This document shows, in pieces, positions 22,500 through 34,105 of a stretch of 64,000 nucleotides of DNA. Each line of letters starts with the position of its first letter. Position 1 is the stretch's first letter. A program made the translations under genes and the position numbers. This stretch comes from Agelaius tricolor. Its lineage: Eukaryota; Chordata; Aves; Passeriformes; Icteridae. The stretch lies in contig JALJCS010000037.1 in assembly GCA_023055355.1 (NCBI GenBank), forward strand, positions 1,178,001 to 1,242,000, given 5' to 3'. A model generated the notes under the pieces. It was not told the DNA's origin. It worked only from the letters and a program-made list of their open reading frames with translations, and made no database searches.

Positions 22500-22840
22500 A
22501 AAACCTGCAGCCACAGATTAGCTCCCTGCTGCTCAGAGTAGGGATTCTTTTAACACTGCAGTGATTTACGATCTACCAGGCAGCGTTTAAGCAATGTCAT
22601 CCAGAAGCCAGGAGATGCTGAACACGGGGCTGGTCACTCGTGTTAATGAAAAATGGATTGCAGGTGACAGCCACTTGCGTGGCTGCACTTTGATAACGGA
22701 TGACAGAGTGGGGCTGGAGCCCAGGGAGGCTCTGTAATTAATATTACAGTAGGATCAGGTATGTAACAGAGAGCTTGACTTGGAATTCAAATCGATACAA
22801 CAGCTGTTGGGACGTGTCACTCCTGGTCCCTGGGCCCTGA
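22500..22840. promoter_or_regulatory. candidate conserved non-coding segment
   Basis: A repeat-free stretch of balanced composition with scattered CpGs retained (GATTTACGATC, CAGCGTTTAAGC, ACTCGTGTTAATG, TTGATAACGGATG, AATCGATACAACAG) and TAATTAATATTACA. CpG retention outside an island can mark constraint. This is inference. Confidence 0.22.
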
Positions 22841-25800
22841 GACATTCTGCCAGACACGGGAAGGGCTGATGGGAAGGTGATGACACGCAGTGAATATCCA
22901 TCTTGTGTTCACTTCAGGCAAGAAATTATGCTTAGTGGAATGTGTTGGCAGCTTGGGGATGTTATATTGGCTTTTTGTTAGGGTTTTCTTTTTCCTTTTT
23001 TTCTCTTTTCAGTCAACGGATGAACAGGAGGGTCTGTGGGCCACCTCTCTCTGCTGCTATTGCTAATTTTCTTTTCAAACACTATTTTACACCAAGAAAT
23101 TACTGTGGTGTTGTGGTAAGGGAGGTTTTTGGGTTTCCTTTATTTTCCAGTCTTCCTGCAAGTCAGAAAAAATCAAGTCTAGTGTCTGTGATGGTCGTGG
23201 CTCTCATGAAAATAGAACACAGCTCCATGTTTCTGACAAAGCACATTGTTCTCTTGCAGCAGCAGGGACATCTCAGTCTATTTTCAGCCTCCCTCTTCTG
23301 CTCCCTTCCTTCCTCATCCACTCCAATGGCCAAGATCACCTCCAGAGTTGCTGCTCTCATTTTAACAGAAGTTTACTTTGAGGCAACAGAATGTGAAGAA
23401 GTGAGAAGATCAAGGGACATCTTAATTAGGATAGCAGAGAAATCATTTGTGTATTTCTAGAAAATTCTTCTAAAGAAAAGCAAAATTGTGAATTGAAAAT
23501 TCAACTTTTAAACCACTACCATGAACAAAAACCACCTGCACTGAGTGGGGACATAGGTTGTGGATGATCAAGATAGATGAAGCTTTGCATTCCACACCAA
23601 TGCTGACCTTCATCCCAGCTTGGGGCTTTTGTGCTATAAACTGGAATTTCCAAACAGAAAGTGTCAGTCCATTTTTGTTCAGAAATGCCAGTGGGAACAA
23701 CATGACAATGATGGAGATTTTTCTGCACTTTCATAAATTCAGTTAAATTTAGATGTGGTTATTTAGGAAGCTGGGCTAGTTTCACAACTGGTTTTAGTTC
23801 CAGAAGAACAAAATCAAGCCCAAGGATCATAGTAACACTCCAAAACACCTTCAGTCTTTTTGGGCAGGTACAGCAGAGCTGCAATCTGTAAACATTATGG
23901 TTGGACACTGCAGCTACCAAATACCACAGCAGCCAGAAAAAGAGCAGCAACCTCCATCTATCAGATGAAGGGAAATCCATTATCTCTATGCAGTGCCCTG
24001 AGGCTGGAGTTCAAAGCTCAAACCAGTCTCAGAACAAAAAGAGACTCAGAAATGAGGCCCAAATTCCTGGCAGCCCTGTGGCAGAAGTGTTTGTTCACAT
24101 CCAGACCCCGGATCAAGGCGGGGATTTCACCCCTGCAGCTCGGGGTGCCTGAGTCAGGGCCTCCTCCAAAGGCCACCAAAGCCAGTCAAAAACAGCCCTG
24201 ACTGATTTCATGAAGTTTTGGAACTCCTCTTAATGAAAAGCCCATCTGCTACTCAGCTCACTCCGTTCCCAAAGCTCTCACCTTCTCTTCTTCCACTGCC
24301 TGCCAAATAAAAATCATGCCTCTCCTGACACCAGGGAACTTTTCAGCTTATTTTTGACCTGAATTCCCCTACTGGTATTCATTTGAGGTGGGTTCATTTG
24401 GAGGTTTCTTGCTGTATGAAGAATTCTGGACAAGTGCACTCAGTTTGGTTATTTCTACAGACTAAACCTTCAGCCACAGATCTGTGAGTGGGTTAATCCA
24501 GCAAACCAAGATGTCTCACTTTATTTTAATGTGTGAATGATCCCTAAGGGAGTTTAAACTTTATGCCAAGTTGTCATCTGTGCATTTTGCCAGTCCTAAA
24601 AGCCCCAGAAATGCCAGCTCTGATGTGCTGGAGCTGCACCTCCAGGAAGGCTGGCTCAGAGAGGGAACCAGCTGGGGATGTTCCCCTGTGGCACCAGAAG
24701 CAAAGCAGGGACCACAAAACCTGAGTGTGAGGGGTGCAGCACATCATTGACAGGCCAGACCTCTGCCATATGTGCATTTTTATTCAGATCCATGACTTCT
24801 CATTTGGGTTCAGGTCCACTATTGCCCTTCTAACTCTTTACTGAAGTGTCTTCATTTGCAGTGTGTGCAGACACTGCTGTGCCTAAGATGTCTGGACAAC
24901 AGGGCTGATCACCAGAGCAAAGCTCCCAGCTCCTCAGCCCTGGGAAGTGTGGCAGTGACATCTGTTCACCCAAACAGCTGCTCTGCTGCTGCACCAGCCC
25001 CATCAGGCTGGGTTAGAACCACAAAGAGAGAAGGAGCATGAGCACAGATCTCTGCTGCCCGCCCACCTCCTACAGCACACTGACACTTGTGCCATCTTTA
25101 AGCACCACAACAAGATTTTGTCTGAATCCTTGGCTGGGTTTGAGAACTCTGTGGGTGAGAAATGCAGTTGCTTTGCTCAATTTTGTATGGGCAAGTAAGT
25201 GCATGCATGTAGTCACACAAAATTCAGATACTTAACCTCTGGGGAGAAGAAAAGCAGTAGAGTCCTTCTGAGACACTCCTGGCTGTACAGCAGCACAACT
25301 TGAGTGGTTACTGAAATAACAATTGATTTTGGAGGGCTTGTATACAAACAAAAGGAATCTGTGCTTAGAATAAATTATTTCCTTTCATGGGTTAAGTCAC
25401 AAAGTATCTGGAAGCAAAGAGTTGTCAGCTGCAGGAACTGGCAAATAGATCTGAGTAACATATGAAATTTGGAGAACTTTGTGATCTCTTCAGACAATAT
25501 GTGGATATGCATCAGTATGCCATGTTCTTTGAATAAATTATTCCTTTTAAATTATTCACTCAGTTCTAGTGATTGTTAAGATGAGGAGATTTTGACATAA
25601 AGTGCTAACTAGTGAGATTAAAAAAAAAAAAAAAGCTGTACACTTCTTTTTTTAAAAATCTTTCTGGCATTTTCTACCTGCATTAACATCATTTTTCCTT
25701 TTCAGATAACTTTTTTTCTTTAAACTTGCCTCTCTTTCTCTTCTTTCTGTCCACCCCTTTCTTCCTCTCTCTCGGCAGCACTGCCTGAAGACAAAACAAT

Positions 25801-27039
25801 TTATCTGAAGGAGATCCTTTTAGGCTAGGAGGGGATTAGGCCTTGGAGCAGAGATCTTGTTTGGATCAGCTGTGGAACTCACAAGAGTCCTGTTAAAGGC
25901 CTATTAAAATTCCATGTAATACCTCAGTAAGTAACATGTGAATCCCCAGCTCATCTTTGGGAATTGGAGCATGCAGGGCTCCCCTGGCTGCTGGCAGGAA
26001 GGTTGCACAGACCCAGGACTCATTTGTTTGAGGAACAGGACATCACCTGCCTGGTTCCTACTCCTCCAAAAAAACCATTGGAGTGAAATATTGCAGAGGG
26101 AAATTGTCCCTGAGCTGAGGGACCTGCCTGATGGGCATCCAAGGCTGGCAACTGACCCCTGACCACTGCCACTCCAGGGGTGGCACCCAGGCACAGGAGA
26201 CATGGGCATCTCAAAGGAAGGTTTGGAATAAGAGGTTTAATTCAGATAGCTTTAATCAGAAGCTCTCTACAGTATAAATTCAGCAGAGCATCTCAGACTG
26301 AGCTGAAATTGCTCTCAGCAGGTTGGTATCTGCCTTGAGATCTCCTAATTCTGCTCAGACAAGAGACATGATAAGAATAGACCTTTTCTCTGCTCTGCAG
26401 ATGTTTTTTCTGCTTGGATTTGAGATCTGAAAGTCTTTCCTTTCCTTCAGTTTCTTGTTATTTTCAAAGGTAAAAAATTGGGGATAGCTCTCAAAACGTG
26501 CCTGGGTAAACACAATATTTATATATTCTTATAAAGTTATATTCTGGTGATTTCCCAGCACTGCATCAAGCTTTGGGGGTACTCTTATGCTGCCAAAGAA
26601 ATAATTCACTTGGCTCTACAGCAAACTGCCAGAGCCTGAGGGGGCAAAGGAAAGGAAAGGTAGGGTAAAACGTGAATTTGGAAAGAAATAGTCTTTGGTG
26701 TGTCAGAAATTCAAAGCAGCCGATCCAAACCCTGTCAAAAGTAGAAGCCCATGCTTGGTGCAAGGCTGGCACTTCCAGCTTGGCTTCCACTTCCAGCTGA
26801 GCTCTTTGGAACCCAAAATGTCTCTCTTTTCCTATGGCATGGCCATGGCTGCCTTTCCCTGAGTGCTCCAGCACCCAGCCCTGCCAGCACCGACCTGGCA
26901 ATGGGGCAGCTTGTGCCTCTCTCAGTCACTCATTAGTCTTGGCTTATGCTGAAACCTTTTGTGGACATTTTTTTTTAAGAGGATCTCAGAGCTTTTTACA
27001 AATCTTTATTGATTAAGCATCAAAACTTTCATCTGATGT
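22841..27039. other. unique sequence
   Basis: No recognised genes. The 172-codon plus open frame at 22942-23460 begins MLAAWGCYIGFLLGFSF, with a hydrophobic start, but the rest has no family signature or conserved cysteine pattern. I see no splice or polyadenylation context for it. A poly-A run lies at 25620-25635. Confidence 0.4.
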
Positions 27040-27041
27040 AG

Positions 27042-27168
27042 ATAAGATTAATGCTATTATCCAGATTTTACGAGGCAGATTTTATTGAAGACAAGAAGAA
27101 GGCGACCAACTTGGTCAAGGTCAGACATCAACGTGTGGTAGGACAAGAAACAGAGCTGGGCTTAGGTG
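27042..27168 (-). mobile_element. probable ancient MIR-type SINE fragment
   Basis: CTATTATCCAGATTTTACGA, then AACTTGGTCAAGGTCAGACA and AACAGAGCTGGGCTTAGG follow the order of the reverse-complement MIR core. In that order MIR has TATTATCCCCATTTTAC, CTTGCCCAAGGTCACAC and CAGAGCTGGGATT. Divergence is high, as expected for an amniote-age repeat. A non-MIR explanation cannot be excluded. Confidence 0.45.
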
Positions 27169-27439
27169 GAGACACTCTGAGCTCTTCACACGTTGTATTT
27201 CTGATTATTTTGCCTTTGGATTATTTCAGGCAATATTATGGATTTTGCCAGGAGATGATATGACCTCGGAGCACCTGTGGTGTGTCAGCCATGGGTGCCA
27301 TGGACCTGCTCTCCCCCCCTTCCTGCAGGGTGGGTCCTCAGTTCAGCGAGGAATGTTCCTGTTCAGGTGATTCCTCAGCGGAACGGAGGAATCAAACTGG
27401 CAAGGAGATGCTGGAAGAAAATTTAACCCTCGCTGGGCA

Positions 27440-27760
27440 CCGCTCGAGAGCCACGCGCAGCTATGGGAGGGCTGGGCTATGATGCTAAGTAACTCGTATG
27501 GATGTGGCCATCCATAAAGAGAACCCCGTGGCCTTTTCCCCTCGGGTGCGGCCTTGCCTGGAGGCTGGGTCCCCTTTCGGTGCCGGCGGGAGCAGCGGAG
27601 CGGGCGCGGTGTCCGTGCGGAGCCGCAGCCGCGGATCGCACCTGCCCCCGTGAGCCCAGCGGCGGCATCGCCGGCCCGGCGCATCCCCGCCTTCCTTCCT
27701 TCCCCGCCTTCATCCCGGCTCCTGCGCCGTGGAAAAGGCCCCGTTGGGACACGCTTTTAA
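27440..27760. promoter_or_regulatory. CpG island, candidate promoter
   Basis: The only CpG-dense stretch in the window. I count about 28 CpG dinucleotides between 27541 and 27755, against a background of a few per kilobase. It holds GC-box-like and NRF1-like stretches (GGAGCGGGCGCGG, TGCGGAGCCGCAGCCGCGG). A GTGAGC donor-like site lies at 27650. In birds such islands usually mark promoters. No coding first exon is recognisable on either strand, although open frames of 113 (minus) and 141 (plus) codons cross it through lack of stop codons. It could drive a long non-coding RNA, an alternative first exon or an untranslated exon of a gene outside the window. Confidence 0.6.
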
Positions 27761-28111
27761 AGGATTATCCTTTGCTTCCCACCCTCTCTGTATTTTCCAT
27801 CTCCACCACGCCGTGCATCCCTGCTCTGCTGTGGTGTTGTCCTGGGTTCACAGGTGTCCTCACCAGGACATGCAGAGACAATGATTTTTCTTTTTTTTTG
27901 GTTCTTTCTGCTTTGCTCTTTGGCTGAGCATAGTGCCAAGTGCACGGTATTTTAATAGTTTAAATTAAGTGTTTGGAAAATGTTGTGGGATCCCTTGTAA
28001 TAGTCAAGGGATAAAATGAGTAATTATTTAGGCAGAGTGTATAAGAAACAGTGTGGCCCCTGAATGAGCTCCTGTCACCTGAGCCTCATATTGATCACAG
28101 AATCAATATTG
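27761..28111. other. unique sequence downstream of the CpG island
   Basis: No repeat or coding feature. A poly-T run is at 27890-27898. AATAGTTTAAATTAAG occurs near 27953. Confidence 0.4.
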
Positions 28112-28475
28112 TCAGTCATTGAATCATTTGGATTGGAAGGAACCTTAAAACTCACCCCATCCCACCCCTGCCATGGCAGGGACACCTCCCACTGTCCCAG
28201 GTGCTCCCAGCCCTGTCCAGCCTGGCCTTGGGCACTGCCAGGGATCCAGGGGCAGCCCCAGCTGCTCTGGGCACCCTGTGCCAGGGCCTGCCCACCCTCA
28301 CAGGGGAGGATTTCTTCCCAGTATTTAATATAAATCTGCCCTTCTTCAGCTGAAAGCCATTCCCCCTTGTCCTTGCCCTGTCACTCCATGCCATTGTAGA
28401 ATGTCCATTGTAGAATGTCCACTCCAGACATTGTAGAAAGTCCCTCTCCAGCCCTTCAGATCCTGGCAGGTGTCC
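28112..28475 (-). mobile_element. CR1 LINE 3' fragment, young subfamily
   Basis: GATTGGAAGGAACCTTAAAA, CCACCCCTGCCATGGCAGGG, GTCCAGCCTGGCCTTGGGCA and GAAAGCCATTCCCCCTTGTC are in CR1 order on minus. A stretch of about 150 bp is almost identical to the CR1 at 60847. A small internal duplication of CATTGTAGAATGTCCA lies at 28390-28440. Confidence 0.94.
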
Positions 28476-30149
28476 ACCTTGGTCTTTGATTTTCCCATTT
28501 CTGTGGAAGCCTGGCCAAGTCTCATCTCTGACTCATTTCTTTTTCACAAGTTTATTCTCCCTCCACTAACATCCAAGAAAACTTCTGAACTACTTCCTGG
28601 CCTACCCCCAGCTAGTCTGAATAGTTAATTTGCTAATGCCTGGATATCAGGGAGAGGCCCCAGCGTGTGTCAGCTCCCAGGAACTCAGCAGTTAAGGCTT
28701 TACAGGGGCTGCATCCTTCAGGAACCAGCCATTGTGCCTACGCCTCACTGCTGCCTGGATTGCTGCACAGCACCTTGTACATTTTGATGAAGCAAATGAT
28801 GCAGCATCCTGCCCTGGCAGATCATCTGATCCAGGGGAAAAAACTGAATGGGTGTGATAAAACCAGTGATTTAATAGGATGTCTGCCCTGCTGTTCTCCA
28901 GTTTGGGGGATTCATGTAAGTGAGGAGCAGATGGGATCTCCAGGGGCAAATTCTAGTCTTGCATTACTGAAACCAATGTAAATTTAGTACTGTATTTCTC
29001 AAGTGTTGTTGGAAAGCAGCCAGGAGTCTGAAATCTATCCAAGGTTTTCACCTCTTTGATTCCAATATATATATTTTTTATACATATAACTATATATAAA
29101 GTAAGTTACATATACACACACTTACTTATTCATATGTTGCTCATGAGTGGGAATATGAGGTCTCATTCTCATGTGTTTGTGGTTCATCTTGCTTTAAATG
29201 ATGCCTGACTCTCCATTTTACCCTTTTGGAAATTAGAGAGAACATCAAAGTCTTGACCAACTGCAACTACCAAGGAAATGCTTCCACTGCTCCTGAGAAC
29301 AGACTCTGGCAATGCTGTTGTGGCAGCCAAATTTTAATTTGTACCAGCCAAGTTTTAACCTTCCAAGTCCCCGAATCTCTCACGTAATCAAAATGCACAG
29401 TGACATTTGTCACTCCTTTGTGCCCAGCTGTCCAACAAAGTGTTGCTCCCAGCTACTGGGTCGTCCTCCCTCTGCTGCTCCTTGAAGTTGGTTGCTCATA
29501 AAGAAACCCTTTTCTGCTTCCCTGCCCGTATTACACATTTTATCCAGCTCCTGATGGAAGGGAGGAATGCTGCAAACAGAGAATCTTCCCTAGAGTTTGT
29601 TAGGGTTGCACCCAGCCTGTGGGACAGTGTTGATTTTCATTAAAAACCTCTCAGGCCATCCTAGAGGTAGCAGCTTTCCTCTGGCACACTCTGCATCCTG
29701 TCCCTCATGCTCCCTTCCCAGCGGTGCACTGAATGATGTGAAAGTACCAGAGCCAAGAGAAATCTTGGCCCCATCCTATCTAATCTGATCAACAGAGCAA
29801 GAGTGATAAAAATCCACAAACCCTGCCAGGAAAAAGGTTTTCTTTGGCTGGGGCTGACGTTTGGCATGATATGTATCTGTGATTAAAAAAAATAATCAAC
29901 AGGAACGTCCCTTGAAAATCAAAATGAAGACTGGATGATATAAAAACAGGAGCTGACATGAAACAGTCTTCTTTAGCAAGGGGTGCCAGGCTGGCTGACA
30001 CTCCATATTGATTTTGGGCAAAGCCCAAGGATGGAAAGACTTTTTGTCACTACCTGCCACCCCCATTTTTGTTGTAAGAAACCTGCACAGCACCTCAAAG
30101 CAACAGGGGCCTTTCAACCTGCAAACAGGATTTATAAGAGTTGCAGTGC
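28476..30149. other. unique sequence with AT microsatellite-like patch
   Basis: An AT-rich patch at 29064-29125 contains AATATATATATTTTTTATAC and ACATATACACACAC. The rest has no recognised feature. Confidence 0.5.
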
Positions 30150-30183
30150 TCTTTTGTTGGTTTTTTTTGTTTTTTTTTTTCCT
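30150..30183. repeat. T/G-rich tract
   Basis: TTTTGTTGGTTTTTTTTG followed by a T run, lying immediately before the CR1 at 30190. Confidence 0.8.
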
Positions 30184-30189
30184 ACAAGT

Positions 30190-30615
30190 AAGACTCACAG
30201 ATGGGTTGGGTTGGAAGGGACCAGAGGGACCATCTGGTCCCACCCCCCTGCTCCAGAGGAGCCATCCCAGTGCACAGGGCACAGGAGTGTGTGCAGAGGG
30301 TTCTGGAATATCCCCAGTGAGGGGGACTCTGCAGCTCTCTGGACAATCTGTCCAGGCCTTGGTCACTGCACAGGGAAGTTCCTCCTCATGGTCAGGTGGA
30401 ACTTCCTGGGCATCAGTTCCTGCCCATTCCTCTTGTGCCACAGTTGGGCCCCAAGGAGCAGATCCCAGCCATGCTCTTGGCACCCACTTGAAGTATTTAC
30501 ACACATTAATGAGGTCCCCTCTCAGCTGTCTCTGCTCAAGGCTGAGCAGCCCCAGCTCCTCCAGCCTTTCCTCACAAGAGATGTTCCAGTCTCTCCATCA
30601 TCTTCGTAGCCCTCC
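30190..30615 (-). mobile_element. CR1 LINE 3' fragment, divergent subfamily
   Basis: GGGTTGGGTTGGAAGGGACC, GTCCAGGCCTTGGTCACTGC, GAAGTTCCTCCTCATGGTCA, ATTAATGAGGTCCCCTCTCA and CTGAGCAGCCCCAGCTCCTC are in CR1 order on minus. About 425 bp are present. The 202-208 codon open frames on both strands at 29896-30619 are CR1 shadows, not genes. Confidence 0.93.
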
Positions 30616-33410
30616 ATAAGATGAAGCCTTCTATGTCTTTTCAGCTGAAGTTACTACAGAAGTGTCAAATGTGATATGATTACAAATTTGCCAATGTGCA
30701 AGTGAGAGGAAGTGATCTGGATTAGGAAAAGAAAAATCAGCATTTTTCCAACCCTCCTTTAAAACCCTTCTTTAGATGTTATTCTTCAGGCTCAGCTTAA
30801 ATGACACTCAAGAGTTAAATTTGGCTTCTTGCTTTGTCCCACCTTGCATCTTGTAACTTTTAATGAAAGTCCTCAAAATTTTTTAAGAAATCAATGTATC
30901 CCTATTAAACACCTTGGTTCCAATAAATCAGCATTTTCCAATAGAAAATCTGTCTGCCTATTCTTATTTTATTTTTGATCAGTGTTATATTTCAGAAAAA
31001 TGTATATTGCAGGGCAGCCTCAGAACCAGGTGAATTGCTGTGCTGGCTCAGATCCATAGTTCGATTGGATTCATATTTTGCATCTGACAGTGCAGCAGAG
31101 AGGTCATTTCAGAATCCATCACCAGAAGCACAGGATGGAGTTTCCTTCTCGGGGTGAATTTCCTCCCCAGCCTGCTCTTCACAGCCCTGATGCCGCTGAA
31201 GCTTCGTGAGCAGTCTCGTGGTCTCCATGATCCTGCTCTGAGTGAATCCCCACATTTGCATCCTTTGGAGAGCCATTCTTAAACTTCTCTATTTAATTCT
31301 AATTCTCCCAACAGCTTCTGAGGTGACACAGGTTCACCCCCACGTGTGCTGAGGGCTGCTCATGGAGGCGCTGGGCTCCCCACCAAGTGACCCCTGGCTG
31401 CCCAGGGACCCTGACTCCATGGATAACCTTTCCTTCCCTGCTTCCCTGGGACTGCCACGACCTTTCCTTTCCTACAGGGAGGAGACAAAAAGGCATCCAC
31501 CTCCCCTTGGATCGAGCTGCTGGCTCGTTCAGCAGATGTCTGGTTGTGTGCCACTGAGAAAATGTCACTGCCTGCCGCCAGCTCCAAGCAGGTGATTAAT
31601 GCCAGATTGAGGATTTGTCTCAGCTACATTTGGGTCCTTCTGTTCACTGCTGCTCGATGAAATGACAACCTGGCCCTCGTGCCACTGGAGACAAGAGGAA
31701 AGCCTGGCACAGGATGGAAGCAGGGACCTCCCAGGTCTCACACGGGCAGGATGAAGGTTTCAGCAGGAGCCTGGTGAGTTGGAGATGAAAGGATGGCTCA
31801 TCTGGGGCAGTTCCTGCAGCCATGGCTCCACTGAGGGCTCATGGACACCACCCTTACTCTGTTTGCTTTGCCTCATCAGCTACAAATTGGTCATTAGAAA
31901 AATGGTGCTAATTATCTGTCCTTGCCACCCCAGAGCAGCTGTTTGAGCAGGTGCTATAGAGTTCCCAAACCATTTAGGAAGGAGATGTTGCAGGATGGAA
32001 GTGGTGGCTGCAGTATCAAGGCAGGTGTGAGAAAGCCTTTGAGGGGTGGGGAAAAAGCGTTCTTTGAGAGGTTTGGTTTTTATCCTGCTAGAAGAGAGAA
32101 ATGGAGAGGGAAAGGTGAGAGATGAGGGAGGAGTGAGCATGAGAAAGTGGTTCCCTCTTGAACCAAAAGATATCACAGGGAGCCTTTGTGGATCCTAGGG
32201 AAGTCTTAGGCTTGTGCAGACCCCCACAAAAGGGTGATTGTCCAGAGTCAAACACAGATTTGTCCCTATTTTCAGCCTAGAAGGGTCAAACGCCATAGTG
32301 AAGTCTTCTGATAGGAACAAAGAGATCCTTCCATCCCTTTAGAGGCTTTAAAAACAAATATTTGTTCTAAAATACAGATTTTAAGCAAGCAAACAGAAGA
32401 ACTCAGTACCCTGACAATCATCCCAAGACCATTCTTTTTTTAAGTGTTGGGGGTGAAATAAGTAAAAAATCAGCAGGTGACTTTCCTCCCTTTTCCCAGC
32501 TCCTCAATATATTTAACTTTGCTCCACATCCTCCCCATGCTCAGCCTGATTGCCTTGCCTGTTCCTTCAATCTGGCAGCTCCTTCCTGCAGACTGAAGAG
32601 TTCCAGACTTGCTGGTGCTGCTGGTTTCCATATTTTTAAATCTCGCGACTGAAACGAGAGAAAAGAAAATCAAGGCTTTGGCCAAGTTCCCAGCCCTGTC
32701 ACTTTCTGACCTTGAGCCAATCCCATGAACTTCTAATGTCAATATTCCCATCTGTTAAGCCTCACAAATGCACCGTAAAGCAAAATTAATAAATGGTATT
32801 GGGATATCTGCACTTACAGTCAGGAGTGTTTCTTCCATGAGCAATCCCATCGACTTGAGTGCATTTCACATTGAACAAAGAATTGCTCATCAGGAGCAAG
32901 GGGCTAAGAATCCCACTTTTAATATTTGTGAAAAGCTTGGGGATTTTTTGTGGAAGAAGCTGGAGAAAGAGAAAATCTCTGTGATCCAGGCTGCAAATAT
33001 GCAGGAATTCTTCCCCCATTAGTGTCAGAAAGGCAAGTTAGAGTCACTCTCTTGCTGTTTCTGACTGTCCTTGCTCAAAGGAGCTTTTAAGACTTTCCCC
33101 ATGTCAGATTAAAAGTCTGGAGGAGGAGGAGGAGGGACAAGGGAGGTGGTGGAATTGGGAAGCCCATGGAGAAGGGCTGTGCAACACCACATCTCAGATC
33201 TGATTTCTAACTCTGTTGGGCAGCCGGGTCTCTGATAGGCTTTCAAAGACCTTAAATCTCATGGTTGATAAATTAATTCTAAAAGTTCACATCACAAGTG
33301 CTCCTTCATTGATACAAATCCCTCAGGACAGCATCTCCTGTTAAAATGGTGATCTGGAGCACACAAGGGATGTTTGGACCAGAGCTAGAAGGTGGGGAAG
33401 TTATTTGGGT
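30616..33410. other. unique sequence
   Basis: No recognised gene or repeat. A GGAGGAGGAGGAGGG purine run is at 33119-33134. Open frames are short and unsupported. Confidence 0.45.
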
Positions 33411-33414
33411 TAGA

Positions 33415-34105
33415 GGTTTTATATGGGATTTGTGGGTTATATAGGCTACAGAGGTTATGTGGGTTATATGGGGTATAGGGGTTATATGGGCCAGAGATGT
33501 AATTTGGGTTACCTGGGCTATAGAGGTTATAGGGATTGTATGGATTATTTCATTTATATGGGTTATTTGTGTTATAAGGGTTATATAGACTACAGGGGTT
33601 ATTTGGGTTATATGGGCCATAGAAGTTATAGGGGTTATATTAATTATTTGGGTTATTTGGGTTATAAGGGTTACATAGACTGCAGGGGTTATTTGGGTTA
33701 TATGGAGTATAGAATTTACAAGGATTATATGGATTATTTGGGTTATTTGGGTTATAAGGGTTCTATAGACTGCAGGGGTTATTTGGGTTATATGGGCCAT
33801 AGAAGTTATAGGGGTTATATTAATTATTTGGGTTATTTGTGTTATAAGGGTTATATAGACTGCAGGGGTTATTTGGGTTATATGGGCCATAGAAGTTATA
33901 GGGGTTATATTAATTATTTGGGTTATTTGTGTTATAAAGGTTATATAGACTGCAGGGGTTATTTGGGTTACGTGGGTTATATGGGCTAAAGGGGTTTTAT
34001 GGGTCATATGGATTATTCAGGTTATGTGGGTTATACAGGTTATTTGTGTTATAAGGGTTATAGAGGCTGTAAGGGTTATTGGGGTTACATGGATCCTATG
34101 GCCCC
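33415..34105. repeat. GGGTTAT-type 9-bp minisatellite with 90-bp higher-order units
   Basis: Built from 9-bp steps of the form GGGTTATNN, often GGGTTATTT or GGGTTATAT. A higher-order unit of 90 bp is seen from the landmark GGGCCATAGAAGTTATAG at 33614, 33794 and 33884, with a diverged member at 33704. Because 9 and 90 are multiples of three, the frame stays open: 188 codons on plus, with a GYLGYMGHRSYRGYINY pattern, and 233 codons on minus, with an ITQITP pattern. The embedded hexamer GGGTTA equals the vertebrate telomere repeat, but the unit is 9 bp, not 6. I judge the open frames non-coding: no ends, no homologue recognised, and composition is dictated by the repeat. Confidence 0.92.

Noticed and set aside
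22942..23460. 172-codon plus frame with hydrophobic N-terminus
   Set aside because: No family signature and no supporting context; the hydrophobic start comes from a T-rich stretch.
29896..30619. Overlapping 202-208 codon frames on both strands
   Set aside because: The frames lie mostly in a CR1 fragment and show no intact reverse-transcriptase or endonuclease motif.
31045..31072. B-box-like TAGTTCGATTGG suggesting a tRNA or tRNA-derived SINE
   Set aside because: No A box at the right distance and no cloverleaf could be drawn.
33415..34105. True interstitial telomere (TTAGGG)n
   Set aside because: The period is 9 bp with extra TTT/TAT, not a 6-bp telomere array; only the hexamer motif is shared.
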